Below, piece after piece: positions 44,708 to 55,463 of a DNA stretch of 64,000 nucleotides. Position numbers and translations under genes: made by a program. Location: NCBI GenBank assembly GCA_023014485.1, contig JAJOZX010002702.1:53501-117500 (forward strand), in the 5' to 3' direction. This stretch comes from Bathynomus jamesi (Eukaryota > Arthropoda > Malacostraca > Isopoda > Cirolanidae). Numbering within the stretch: the stretch's first letter is position 1; each line of letters begins with the position of its first letter. The notes below the pieces were generated by a model. That model made no database searches and was not told where the DNA came from. It saw only the letters and a program-made list of their open reading frames with translations.

Positions 44708-46092
44708 AAGGGTGATCCAGAGAAATGGGACCCAAAAGAAACCCCTGTAACTCTTAAAGTATAAGTCCTTTTATAAAATCATACGCATCATTCGAAAGAG
44801 GATAGTTACAAGTTTGTACAGGATTGTATAGGTTTTGACAATACAAGACAAGATAAGATACAAAACAAAATAAATGTGTTAGTTAAAACTAACCCTTCAA
44901 GATGACTGCATGGACTGTGGAACAGCTGCGTTTCATAACTGAGCAATATTATGAGCATGGAAGAAGTGTAGTTTCAGCTCAAAGATCTCTCAAGACAAAT
45001 TTTCAGATGTCAAAATCACCTTCTAAGAAAGTAATCCGTCGGTGTGTCAGAAATTTTTCCCTAACTGGCACATTGGAAAAAGAAAACCAACTGGAAGAGT
45101 GCGCACAGCAAGGATAGACGAGATCATTAACAGAACTCATGAAATTGTACAGGATAATCCTAACATAAGCATCAGACGTGCTTCTCAGCTGTTAGGAGTT
45201 GGATATGGAACAACACACCGTATATTCGAGCAAAATTTAATGCTCTTTCCATATAAAATTCAAACAGTGCAACAACTAAACGATGGAGATTTCGCACGAA
45301 GACGACAATTCTGTCAATGGATCCAACAGAAGGTAAATGACACCACCAATTTTCTAGCAACTTTGATTATGTCAGACGAAGCCCATTTTCACTTGAATGG
45401 AACTGTAAACAAACAAAATTGTCGTTTCTGGGCAACAGAAAATCCAGTGAATATTACCGAAGTCCCGTTGCATAGTTTGGTGTGGTCTTACTGCATCTCA
45501 GATCATAGGGCCGTACTTTTTCGAGGATTCCACCGGAAACACGGTCACTATAAATGGTGATCGCTACGAAAAAATGTTGACCGATTTCCTTATTCCTAAA
45601 TTAAGAGATCTTTGTCTAGAAAACCACTGGTTCCAACAAGACGGAGCTACCTGCCATACCACGAGGAACTGCATGGCAGTTTTGCGTCAAACGTTTCCAG
45701 GCGAGTTAATCTCAAGATTTGGAGACGTTGAATGGCCTGCAAGGTCTCCGGATTTTTCTCCCTTAGATTATTATCTCTGGGGATATTTAAAGAGTAGGGT
45801 CTACAGAAATAACCCAACGACCTTGCAAGAATTGAAGGCCGCCATCACAAATGAGATACAGGCCATACCACCGCACACTCTTGCAAAAGTGATGCAGAAC
45901 TTACAAGCGAGAACACTGGAATGCTTGGCAACTAATGGAGCACATTTGAAAGGAGTCATTTTTAAAAAATAAATATTTCATAATAAACTTGTAACTCTAC
46001 TCTTTCGAATGATATATAGTTTTTATGAAAGGAATTAAATATTAAGAATATTTGGCTTTTTTTTATGGGTCCCATTTATCTGGATCACCCAG
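44708..46092 (+). mobile_element. Near-complete D-D(41)-D mariner
   Basis: The ends AAGGGTGATCCAGA and inverse of ...CTGGATCACCCAG are TA-flanked (44706-44707, 46093-46094). Further inverted similarity reaches ATGGGACCCA. At 1385 bp this is the most complete mariner in the window, with both TIRs and all transposase domains. It is inserted in the 3' part of the Penelope-like element. Confidence 0.92.
44902..45972 (+). pseudogene. Mariner transposase, two frameshifts
   Basis: MTAWTVEQLRFITEQYYEHG starts the DNA-binding domain. A frameshift near 45080 moves to IDEIINRTHEIVQDNPNISI and RASQLLGVGYGTTHRIF (second helix-turn-helix). TLIMSDEAHFHLNG gives the first D. A second shift lies near 45485. 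HWFQQDGATCHTT gives the second D and SPDFSPLDYYLWGYLK the third, 41 residues later. The end is NGAHLKGVIFKK. About 350 codons in all, as expected for the family. Confidence 0.9.
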
Positions 46093-46319
46093 TATAACCC
46101 ATTTTACTTTAAAATTATGTATAAAGCTCTGAAGATGTTCAAAGTATATGAACGAAACGCTTCAGCAGAAGAAAAAATGAAGACAGTATTTTAGCATACT
46201 GCAAATTCTTATCTAGAATTATTATTAAGAAACTCAGTACTGAAAATAAAAAACTATTCAAATATTGGAAATTAAATGTAAATCCTTTGTAAAGACATAG
46301 GCTGATATCGACTTTCTAA

Positions 46320-46367
<48 letters not shown>

Positions 46368-46370
46368 TAT

Positions 46371-48080
46371 AAATCGGTACAGTCTGGAGAAGTTCCGTTC
46401 GATTGAAAACTTGCAAACATTATGCCAATATTTAAAAAAAAAGGGGGACAAATCGCTTCCGGGAAATTATCGTCCCATCAGCCCGACTTCAGTAGTTGGT
46501 AAGCTTATGCAGACGATCGTTCGGGAGAAAATAGTTAATCAGTTAGAAATGAATAATTTAATCAAAGATTCCCAACACGAATTTCGACGTAATCGTTCGT
46601 ATCTTACTAATTTAATCGACTTCTCTAATGATAATGTAAATATGTATGACAGGAATAAAAGAGTAGATGTTATATATTTCGATTTTCAAAAGGCGTTTGA
46701 TAAAGCGCCCCATAGGAGATTATTAGCTAAACTTCAGTCTCACGGAATTGATGGTAATGCTCTCAAATGGACTGAAAACTGGCTTAGTGGATGTAAACAA
46801 AGAGTGGTCATTAATGGCAAAGCGTCTAACTGGAGAAATGTAACTAGCGGAGTACCTCAGGGATCAGTTCTGGGACCAGTTCTTTTTATTATTTGTATCA
46901 TTGACATCGACATAGGAATTAAGAGCATAATTTCAAAAATTTGCCGATGATACCAAACTAGTGGAACGAACAAAATCAGCGGTAGAACGTTTAGATTCAA
47001 GATTCCAAGAAACTTGAATTAACTTCAAGTTACTCGAATGGGCAGAAATTTGGCAAGTGAACTTAAATATAGATAAATGTAAAACGTTGCATATTGGTAG
47101 AAACACTTTTGAAGAAATGTATTCGGTGCTTGACAAGACACTAACGAGTATTACGGAAGAGAAAGATTTAGGTATTATTGTTGCCGACACTCTTAAACTG
47201 AGTAAGCAATGGGACCTTTTCCGTTCTATGGGCACCATTGAAATGAGAGAAATTAATATTTTTTAAACTTAATTTAACTTTTTATTAATAATGAGTACAT
47301 ACATTTTGAATAGGAGAAATTTAATTTATTTAATTTAACAGCTTTAATGAACATAAATTAAAACAAAAAATATTTGTCGTTTCTTCAAAAATTTGACGAT
47401 TTGTTACATTCATAATCATTATTATTGGTCATACCTAACCTAACTCAAACCTAACCTAACGTAACTTAACCTAGCTTAACATAGCCTAACCTTTCCTAAC
47501 CTGATCTAACCTAACCTAATCTCGTTGGTGCCCATAGAACGGAAAAGCCCCAAGCAATGTATCGAATCAGTTAGAAAAGCAAATAGAATCTTAGGATTTA
47601 TTGATAGATCATTTGAATTAAGTCGGAGAAAACAGTGCTAACATTATCTAATTCCTTAGTACGTCCTCACCTAGAATACTGCGTTCAGTTTTGGTCCCTA
47701 TATTTACGACAGGACATAGACAGAATGGAGAAAGTGCAGCGACGGGTTACTAAGATGATCCCCAGAATTAGAAACAAATCATACGCTGAAAAGGTGAATT
47801 AGAGGAGATTTAATTCAGGTATTTAAAATGATTAAAGGTTTTGATAACGTCGACGCCAAAAGATATTTCACCTCCGGAAATACAGATAGAACTCTCGGTA
47901 ATGGTCTTAAATTAGTGGACAAACATTTTAATTCTAATGAAGCTAAACATTTTTATTTTTTTCAATCGTATAGTTAATTTGTGGAATGGATTGTCAGCCA
48001 GAGTTGTTAAAAGTAATTCGTTCGAGTCCTTTAAAAAGATTAAAAAAAGATTCATCTTGCCATAAATCCCGAGTTAGAAG
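46371..48080 (+). pseudogene. CR1-like LINE, reverse transcriptase
   Basis: [61 protein letters not shown] (first catalytic D), [22 protein letters not shown] (FADD pair, after a one-base shift near 46938), NIDKCKTLHIGRN and EEKDLGIIVADTLKLSKQ lie in order. After a MITE (47212-47551) it resumes with KANRILGFIDRSFELSRR, FKMIKGFDNVDAKRYFT and FNSNEAKHFYFFQSYS. Several stops and shifts make it inactive. Confidence 0.85.
47212..47551. mobile_element. Unclassified MITE with perfect 8-bp duplication
   Basis: GGACCTTTTCCGTTCTATGG and the inverse of CCATAGAACGGAAAAGCCCC share CTTTTCCGTTCTATGGGCACCA. AAGCAATG flanks it at 47204-47211 and 47552-47559. The interior is AT-rich with CCTAACCTAAC units near its right end. 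Ends starting GG(G/A) and an 8-bp duplication do not match hAT ends; the superfamily is open. Confidence 0.85.
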
Positions 48081-48103
48081 CATTTGTTAACGCATAAAAG
48101 TAT

Positions 48104-48311
48104 TGTAGAATTCTCATCCGGATTCCCTCTCCTTTTTACTTCAAAAATTATTACTTTTATCTTTAAATTTCTTTTCTTCTTTTCAGCCTCTCTTCTTTTC
48201 CCTGATTTGTAGAATTCTCACCTGGATTCCCTCTCCTTTTAACTTCAAAAATTATTACTTTTATCTTTAAATTTCTTTTCTTCTTTTCAGCCTCTCTTCT
48301 TTTCCCTGATT
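48104..48311. repeat. Tandem duplication of a 104-bp CR1 3' UTR segment
   Basis: TGTAGAATTCTCA(T/C)C(C/T)GGAT ... TTTTCCCTGATT is present twice, at 48104-48207 and 48208-48311, with only a few differences. It lies just after the CR1 RT. Confidence 0.92.
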
Positions 48312-48557
48312 TGCTTTAAAACTTTCACTTATCTTTAAATTTTCTTACAACTTTTAGCCTTCCTTCTTATTAAACAGATAGCCTCGTAGGGACCAACAGG
48401 TCTGTTGCTGTTTGGTGTCATTTGTATTCCTTTGTATTAGCAATTATTAATAACTCTCTTTACTGCATCATGCTACAGTGAAATAGACACTCATCACTTC
48501 AGGGACGAGAGTGATTTGGATGAATTTCTGCTGGCAATTTTTTTTTTTACTTCTATT

Positions 48558-48580
48558 GGGGTATGTATGTATGTATGTAT

Positions 48581-48632
<52 letters not shown>
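48558..48632. repeat. (GTAT)n(CA)n microsatellite
   Basis: GTAT x5 followed by about 28 CA units. Confidence 0.95.
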
Positions 48633-48634
<2 letters not shown>

Positions 48635-48823
48635 TTTTCAAAGAATTTATGGTTTAAAATTTGATTTATTTTCAGAAATCTCTCAAAATTTATTTACAAA
48701 AAAAAAAGAGAATTTTAGAATGAAACCAATTTATTACAGTAACGAAATTCAGAATACATCTATTTATATATAAAAGTAGTTAGAGATTTTACTTTCCTAG
48801 TCACAGTGTGAATACTAAATGTA

Positions 48824-49531
48824 CAGGGTGTCCACAAAGTCCTGTTCCGGTTTTAAAATTTTATTACAACAAAACCAGAAGAGATAGAATAATACAGTTT
48901 TTTGCATTTTGTTGCTTAACTAATGAAGGTTGTTTTTTTATTTATAGGTTGTAATTCGAGTGTCAAGTTGTTATTGATAGAAGCTTGAACGAAAATGGCG
49001 ACTACACAGGAGAAAGCTTAATGTGTAATCTGGTTTGTAAAGCTTGGACTACTTGTACTTTATACGCGAAAAGATGCAATCTCTTGTGTACAACTTTGTG
49101 TACCGTTGATCTTGGTAGCTGCAGTTCACTTGAGGCACGATGAATAGACTTTCTAGGGCTGCGTTGAAACGTCTCTTGGACGAGTCTTGGCGAGTCAATC
49201 ACACTTTCTGTCTCCCGAAACTCGCAAAACCACCTCCTAATGCTGGGTTTGGAGGTAGGATCCTTGCCATATTGACGGCGGTAAATCCGTTGAACATTTA
49301 TCACTGATTTCGACTCATCAAACCAGCTTACACATTGAGCTTTCTCCTGCGTAGTCGCCAGTTTCGTTCAAGCTTCTGTCAATAGCAACTTGACACTCAG
49401 ATTACAACCTGTAACCAAGTAAAAAACTTTATTAGTTAAGGAAGAAAATGCAAAAAACTGCATTATTCTATCTCTTTTAGTTTTGTTGTAATAAAATTTT
49501 AAAACTGGAACAGGACTTTGTGGACAGCCTG
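48824..49531 (-). mobile_element. Snap-back mariner derivative made from the 5' end
   Basis: Ends CAGGGTGTCCACAAAGTCCT and inverse (one mismatch), TA-flanked. Arms 48824-49037 and 49319-49531 are inverted copies that both carry the transposase start (MATTQEKA). The right arm continues (minus strand, about 49355 to 49035) into SVINVQRIYRRQYGKDPTSK and the second helix-turn-helix with SIHRASSELQLPRSTVHKV. The catalytic half is absent. Confidence 0.92.
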
Positions 49532-49788
49532 TATAACACAAAATCCAGTGCGTTGTTTTTCACACTTAGTCTAAAAAAAGTATGAATCTATTTGAAACCA
49601 AACACTTTGAGAGCCAAATAGGATGAAAGCGACGTTTGCGTGTAACTTTCTTTAAGTGTACAGGGTGTTCACAGTGTCTTGTCACCCCAGTAAAATATTA
49701 ATTGATTTTCGTTTTTCTTTAGACCCATTTATCACTTAGATGGCTTGCCAGTTCTTGGTTTATTTTTTACAGTTCATAGTGTGGACAG

Positions 49789-50171
49789 TAGGGTGGCCCA
49801 CTTTTCAATTTTTTTTGAAAAGTATAGGTGATCGTGGTTTTTCCCATTATTTGGCACTATACTAGCACATTGGTACCATTTTTACAAATATTGATCAATA
49901 TTTAGGGGTCTCGCATCGACCTTGAAATTACTAGTTTTTTTTAAAAATGCGTACTTTTTAACTTTTTACTGAATCAAGATAAATCATTAAGTAGGGATGT
50001 TTTCTGAATCCTCTTAATGAGAGAAGTCGTTTGGTGTGCCTGCCAATGTCATACGACTAACGGTTTAAAGGTTGTGCCTGTATACAGGTAATACCAATGT
50101 GCTAGTATAGTGCCAAATAATGGGAAAAACCACGATCACCTATACTTTTCAAAAAATGAGTCACCATACCC
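49789..50171. repeat. 80-bp inverted pair at the left end of the inserted element
   Basis: 49789-49875 (TAGGGTGGCCCACTTTTCAA ... TAGCACATTGGTA) is inverted at 50092-50171. Shared core: TGAAAAGTATAGGTGATCGT and GGTTTTTCCCATTATTTGGC. This could be the left TIR plus a subterminal inverted copy, or an adjacent MITE. Confidence 0.75.
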
Positions 50172-50264
50172 GGGCGGAATGTATAATGTATATAGGTAAT
50201 TAGAAAATGCACTATGCCTGTGCCAGGTACCTAACCTATTTCTTTTTTTGCAGATCATAACATT

Positions 50265-51403
50265 TTGAAATTCTGTCTGAGTTCCTCATCCTTTGTCATG
50301 GACAAATCGATGGCAACCATAACTGGAAGAACTCTTGAAGCTACAAATAGAGAGTCATCAAAAGGAAAGGCGAAAATAACATCGCTACCTTCTCTAAGAT
50401 CGGCCTCGGAAATTTTTTTAGTTGGCCAACCGTCGTCCTCCATCAGTGGTAGCAAATTGCCAACAACACGGCAGGTTTTGCAATACTTCTTCAGTGTTAT
50501 CCAGTACACTGCTAACAGGAAAGACGCATTCAAAGAAACCGTAAACAACGTCTTAAAGTTTTGGAACATGGCCCGCATTAAAACAATCACAAAGCTCAAC
50601 TGCGAACGGAAGCTAGAGGCATTGTGGAAAGAGTGGCACTTACTCCAAAAGAGCAGAAAACGAGAAACTGACGCCGGAGGAAAACGGCAGAAGTTTTTGG
50701 ACAGTGTGGACAAGCTGTGGGATATCGGAGCATCTGACGCTGTCGAAGATATAAAGACGAATCGACTGCTGTCCGACAAGGACAAAAAAGAAGACATTGA
50801 CTTCTACCTCGATCAACGTGGTCCTCGGGTGGCAACGATGAGCGGGAACGATAAAGTTTTCGCTGTAAAAAGAAAGCTACAGGAAGGAAGAAAACGTCCT
50901 CGCCAGGAGCCGCAAACCTCAAAGTGTGCATACGAAACCGGAGATGAGGCCATGGAGAATGATGATACTGGCATGTCAGGAGAGTCGGAGACAGAACTAG
51001 CGTTCCCCCTGCCGAAAGAGCCAAGTGTGTCTGTCAATCTTCCTCGCCGCATCCTTAATGCACCTGCTGTCATGGAAGTGGCTGATCGTTTCCGCATGTC
51101 CAATAATCAGGTGCGTATTGTGTATAGTATTCATCGATAGCGTCAGTTTTAAAGTGTCCCGTAACCCACATGTATTCTTGACAGTTTCCTTTCCACTTTC
51201 CATTCTCTACATAGGTAGTAAGCATTGTGGCTGCTATCACACGTTCGGCGGATCCACCAGCAGACCTCAATCAGTTCAGTATCTCGAAAGAAACGGCTCG
51301 CCGGGGAAGAGTGTCACATCGCCGTGAAGTGGCGACGGCTGTGAAGGACTCCTTCACGCCACCGAGGCACACTGTTGTCCACTGGGATGGCAAAATGGTC
51401 AAG
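50265..51403 (+). pseudogene. IS3EU-like transposase, copy 2, 5' exons only
   Basis: An acceptor TTTTTTTGCAG at about 50252 precedes the frame. Exon 1 50265-51110 (a second in-frame ATG at 50298 aligns with the start at 36897) and exon 2 51215-51403 join in phase 0 across donor CAG|GTGCGT and acceptor ACATAG. Shared with 36897: FLVGQPSSSISGSKLPTTRQ, MARIKTITKLN, LWDIGASDAVEDIKTNRLLS and, in exon 2, VVHWDGKMVK with the first D. A donor AAG|GTGAGT follows exon 2, but the remaining exons are missing and mariner sequence starts at 51524. The retained exons have no frameshift. Confidence 0.75.
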
Positions 51404-51729
51404 GTGAGTTGATTAAGTTTTCATAGCTATCAATTTAGTAATGAGATTCATGAAGCAAAATGTCAATTAAAAAGAGAACTGAATGTGAACAAAAATAGGT
51501 TACTTTACAACCATGAAATTGAAATATATGGAGCTGCACGATTGAATCGTTCCTGGAAGTCTGCACGAATATTTTCAATGGTCTTTGCCATTACGTGGTC
51601 CCTCGTGGACCCAGGTACTACTAGCCAATATACGTTGTTCAGTCGTATCACACATTTAAAATGGGTCTAAAAGAAAAACGAAAATCAGTTAGTATTTTAC
51701 TGGAGTGACAAGACGTTGTGGACACCCTG

Positions 51730-52974
51730 TGGTTTAAGTTTATATATTATTACTAGCAATACCATTCTCAAATATCAGTTTCTGCTTGTCTGCATGCAAG
51801 ATTAAGCACGGAAATAAAGTATATAATATGAATCTTATTATGGTTTGAACGATAAACAATCCTTTATCTTTCATTTAAGATACGTGATACTTTATTCCTA
51901 TAATACGTACACACGATATGCCAGCTTCACTATTCATTCAAATATTAATGAACTGATAAATTTTGCCTATACTATCTGTGATAAAATACTTTTCGCTTTT
52001 TCTGACTAATGAACACCGTTCCTTATCGAATACCACAGTCAATGCCGTTCACTGACTTTTTTCTTTTGACTTAATTATTCAAATTTCAAACATTAGTCGT
52101 TTTCAAGGTCATAAAAATAGCGTATCCTTGTCACTTATTAATATGTACTGTTTTTTTCTTGATATTTTTAATTTTTAATGTAAGTTTTTAACATCTTTCA
52201 TTTTAAATAGGTTCGTTCCCCATTAAAAATTCAATGTATCAAAAACGAAAATGAGAAATGACATCAAATCAATACGGTAATTATAATTATTATTATAGCT
52301 TAGAACTAGGCGGATAATGAAAAAGTAAATTATAATAAATTATATGTGTGTGTGGGTGTATATATATATACACACACACCCGGGTAACACAGTTGATCGA
52401 TCAACTGTTGACGCATGGTTGATATAGCTAAAATCGACTTTGTATCAACATTCTATCGACCATTTGTGCTACCTGTATTTATTCACATTTGGATACCCCC
52501 ATTAATCAGTAATGCTAAATCATACAAACAGGAAGGGACCAAGAAATGTTCTTGTCATATAAAAAATATGCACATTTTAAGCATTAAGCATTTTATATAT
52601 ATATATGTTGACGCGCATCGATGGGTGATATTCCAAAAAAAAAAATTCTCAAATTCAATTTTTGTTTTGTTTTTTATTACTTTTTAAATTTTTTTTTAAC
52701 TTTTTAACGTTCTGTATATGAATTATTTCACACATAATCCACATACAGAAAATTAGAATCCACTAATTAACAATTAACAATTAGGTTTCAAACGATTGTA
52801 AAAACGCTCCAAGCATTTGATATCAAACACTTTTTCTTTGAGAAAAATTTGGGTTTTTTTTTTTGTTACTTACGAAGTTTGGAGTATTACCACAGATATT
52901 TTGAGCTTTTTATTCTTACGATGCCCCCCAAAAGGTTTCCCCACACTTTTTTTTAATTTAAAAATTACTAATGG
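51730..52974. other. No recognisable gene
   Basis: AT-rich DNA. A palindromic AGTTGATCGATCAACTGTTG at about 52390 and a TGTTGACGC word repeated near 52400 and 52608 hint at a decayed repeat. Nothing else is supported. Confidence 0.5.
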
Positions 52975-53105
52975 TTGGATGTAAATAAAAATGTGTACAT
53001 AAAAACAACCAGGCCAGTTCTATTTCTCAAAATAATCCCCATTCGCATCATTGCGCATCTGGCATCTGTCTTTCACTCTTTCACACAGCGTGTTAATAAA
53101 TTAAG
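52975..53105 (-). pseudogene. Mariner transposase C-terminal remnant
   Basis: The minus strand reads CERVKDRCQMRNDANGDYFE and a stop, matching the C-terminal pattern ...CIEANGDYFEK of mariner transposases. Only the last 25 or so codons are recognisable; TIRs were not found. Confidence 0.55.
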
Positions 53106-53118
53106 TGAAAGGTGGAAA

Positions 53119-53213
53119 CACACACACACACACACACATACACATACACACACAAACACACACATACACATATTATTATTATTATTATTATTATTTTATA
53201 TATATATATAATA
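53119..53213. repeat. (CA)n(ATT)n(TA)n compound microsatellite
   Basis: Three different short repeats in a row over about 95 bp. Confidence 0.95.
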
Positions 53214-53536
53214 AAATAAAGGATTTTGAAATAGGATATATAGTGATGACAGCTCTCATTGCTAAACTGCAGAGTTATGTATGCTTATATAGTCATTCTG
53301 GAAAGGTCTCGACGAAAACAATGGATTAAGGGAGGTGACAGGAAGAGAGAGATAAAAGGAAAACTTGAAAAAGATTCAAATGAACGTTTTGTTGTTGTTT
53401 TTGTTGTCTTGTAACATGGAAAAAAAAACGTTCGACGAAGTCAAACGTGATGGCGAAAAGACGCGGAATGTTTATTTAGAATTATGTATAAATACTCATA
53501 ATTTAATGGAAATGAGTCACATCTGGATATATATAT

Positions 53537-53932
53537 ATGCCATAAGTAGCGGCCAAAATAAAACGTCAAAAAAATGTATTACCTAATAAATTACAACGAA
53601 AATAAGTGCAACCACAATACAATATAATTATGCAGATTTTGTAAAAAACTCTAATAAATGTTCAATTAGTCCACCATTATTCTCAACAACAACACATTGG
53701 AGTCTTCGGGGTAGATGGTGGACCGAACTCCGCACAATTCTTCGATAAGAAGGTAAATATGAATATAGCAAAATGAATCCAAATCACTTAAAATCTAAAG
53801 ATAAAAAGGTGAATATGCATATTGCAAAAAAAATCCGTATTATATATAGTTTGAAAGAAAAAATTTGATTGGATTAAATGTAATTGGCTTTCTGTTAATT
53901 AGTAAATAGTTTTGGGCGCTACTTATGGCCAG

Positions 53933-53935
<3 letters not shown>
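53537..53935 (-). mobile_element. Mariner deletion derivative
   Basis: The left end (GCCATAAGTAGCGGCCAAAA) and the inverted right end (AGGGCTGGCCATAAGTAGCG) match; AT microsatellite lies on both sides. The minus strand at 53760-53640 keeps RRLQCVVVENNGGLIEHLLE, the C-terminal hallmark of the family. The remainder is deleted. Confidence 0.72.
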
Positions 53936-53974
<39 letters not shown>

Positions 53975-54061
53975 ATTATTTCACGAAGGTAACACGTGAA
54001 AAATATTTATGATGAATAAAACCACGAAGGAAAGGAAACACGGTATATATATATATATGTA

Positions 54062-54145
54062 GTAATTTATTAGTAATAAGCTGTTTAATCTCCTTCATAA
54101 CAGCAAAGATCACGTGACGAAGGGAACTTTTTACGCCGATATTTA
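54062..54145 (-). repeat. 5S-SINE tail fragment
   Basis: TTTAATCTCCTTCATAACAG, CAAAGATCACGTGACGAAGG and GAACTTTTTACG follow the tail of 15005-15236 (AATCTCCTTCGCAACATC, AAGATCATATAACGAAGG). Confidence 0.7.
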
Positions 54146-54273
54146 TTAACAAGAAACATGGAGTTATACCAGAGGACTTTTTGAATCGAGTGTGCATTTT
54201 AATTTCTCATGTGTATGAACATCTACTGTAATAGTGTTTAAATACTTTCAAAATGAATTAATTATCTTCAGCT

Positions 54274-54276
<3 letters not shown>

Positions 54277-54330
<54 letters not shown>
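54277..54330. repeat. (AG)n microsatellite
   Basis: About 27 AG units. Confidence 0.97.
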
Positions 54331-54331
<1 letters not shown>

Positions 54332-54374
54332 TAAAATTTTTTAGTGTCGACATACAGATCCAAATAAATAGGTA

Positions 54375-55114
54375 TCAGATGATTACAAATGGTCTTCCCG
54401 ATTTTAAATATTTATTATGAAAAAACTAATAAAGCTACAGCGAAAAGCAAGATATACAAATAAAGAAGAACTCAAAAAGTTTTATTTACAAGCTACTTAT
54501 GTTCAATATGAATTCCTTTTGTGGCTCTACAGATATCAAAGCTGTGTTCTATTTTCCTCCATACATTTTGTAGCATATCATACTGAACTTTTCTAACAGC
54601 CTCACGTTTCCTTTCCTTCAAATGTTCCAAAGTTGTTGCCATTGGTGGAACAAAAACTTCATCTTTGACATAGCCCCAGAGGAAGAAGTCAAGGGGGTTT
54701 AGATCGGGCGAACGAGCCGGCTAAGGAATGGGCTCCCCACGCCCGATCTAACAATCAGGCAATTGCTCATTCGGGACTGTTGCAACCTCATTGTGGAAAT
54801 GGGGTGGCGCACCATCCTGCTGAAACCACACATCAGCTTTGTCCTCTAGCAGCTGAGGCATCAGCCATAGCTGTAGCATATCGCGGTAAATGATACCGTT
54901 AATTGTTTGTTCAGCAAAGAAGAATGGACCATACACTTTCTCAGCGGTAAGAGCACAAGCACGTTAACTTTAGGTCTATCTCTGATGTGTTCAATATTAC
55001 AGATAAAAATTCCCTGAAATATTTTTTATTTGTATATCTTGCTTTTCGCTGTAGCTTTGTTAGTTTTTTCATAATAAATGTTTAAAATCGGGAAGATCAT
55101 TTATAATCACCCGG
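54375..55114 (-). mobile_element. Mariner derivative with about 100-bp TIRs
   Basis: TCAGATGATTACAAATGGTC at the left is inverted at the right (CCGGGTGATTATAAATGATC), with TA flanks. The inverted arms extend about 100 bp through GCTACAGCGAAAAGCAAGAT. The minus strand encodes MYGPFFFAEQTINGIIYRDM, DVWFQQDGAPPHFHNEVA and, past a stop, PLDFFLWGYVKDE to GIHIEHK near 54500. The first D and N-terminus are missing. Confidence 0.85.
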
Positions 55115-55166
55115 TAATTACAACTGGTATAAACAACTGGTTTATTTTCTTCTCGTGCGAAAAGAA

Positions 55167-55178
55167 TGTGTGTGTGTG

Positions 55179-55205
<27 letters not shown>
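55167..55205. repeat. (GT)n microsatellite
   Basis: GT dinucleotides with one GG interruption. Confidence 0.95.
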
Positions 55206-55209
<4 letters not shown>

Positions 55210-55410
55210 AGGAAGGTGGATTCTGATATTCTGACGGGTATAATATTGTGTAATTTGTATGGAGCACCATACCCTGTCTTACATACCCGGTATACATACT
55301 TATCTACACTCAAAGGTATGATATGAAAAGAAACAACGCTTTGAAATTGTCACTTATATGAAAATAAATTAGTTTATTTATTGCAGTAAAGTTGTCTGAC
55401 CCGTATCTTT

Positions 55411-55460
<50 letters not shown>

Positions 55461-55463
<3 letters not shown>

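Larger units (their letters stand above)
41256..46366 (+). mobile_element. Penelope-like element, 5' truncated and interrupted
   Basis: Its GIY-YIG ORF (41472-41817) is split from its 3' end (44626-44705, then 46093-46318) by a Helitron and a mariner. It is bounded by (AAT)n at 41259-41315 and (TAA)n at 46319-46366 within the CR1 RT. The 3' region has a CTGAAGA...GAAAC hammerhead-like motif at 46129-46158, in line with the terminal ribozymes described for this class. Confidence 0.75.
35040..48440 (+). mobile_element. One CR1-like LINE fragmented by nested insertions
   Basis: The coding parts 35040-36479, 39871-40326 and 46371-48080 lie in order and on the same strand, and join in sense across the insertions. 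The PLTYI end at 40326 continues as [12 protein letters not shown] at about 46377, matching the CR1 pattern ...KSLQSGEVPEDWK. The 3' UTR contains GCCTCGTAGGGACCAACAGG and ends in ATTTGTATTCCTTTGTATT near 48440. The 5' end is truncated inside the endonuclease. The insertions are listed separately. Confidence 0.8.
49661..51729 (-). mobile_element. Mariner deletion derivative containing a large insertion
   Basis: CAGGGTGTTCACAGTGTCTT at the left and its inverse GACGTTGTGGACACCCTG at the right. The minus-strand N-terminal transposase remnant lies at 51530-51665 (TTEQRILAS, then NIRADFQERFNRAAP). It is the same internally deleted form as 9832-10183. The interior 49789-51523 is a later IS3EU-like insertion. 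Confidence 0.82.

Noticed and set aside
50255..51024. Minus-strand frames of 142 and 180 codons
   Set aside because: Antisense to the IS3EU-like exon, which has recognisable motifs and splice sites on the plus strand.
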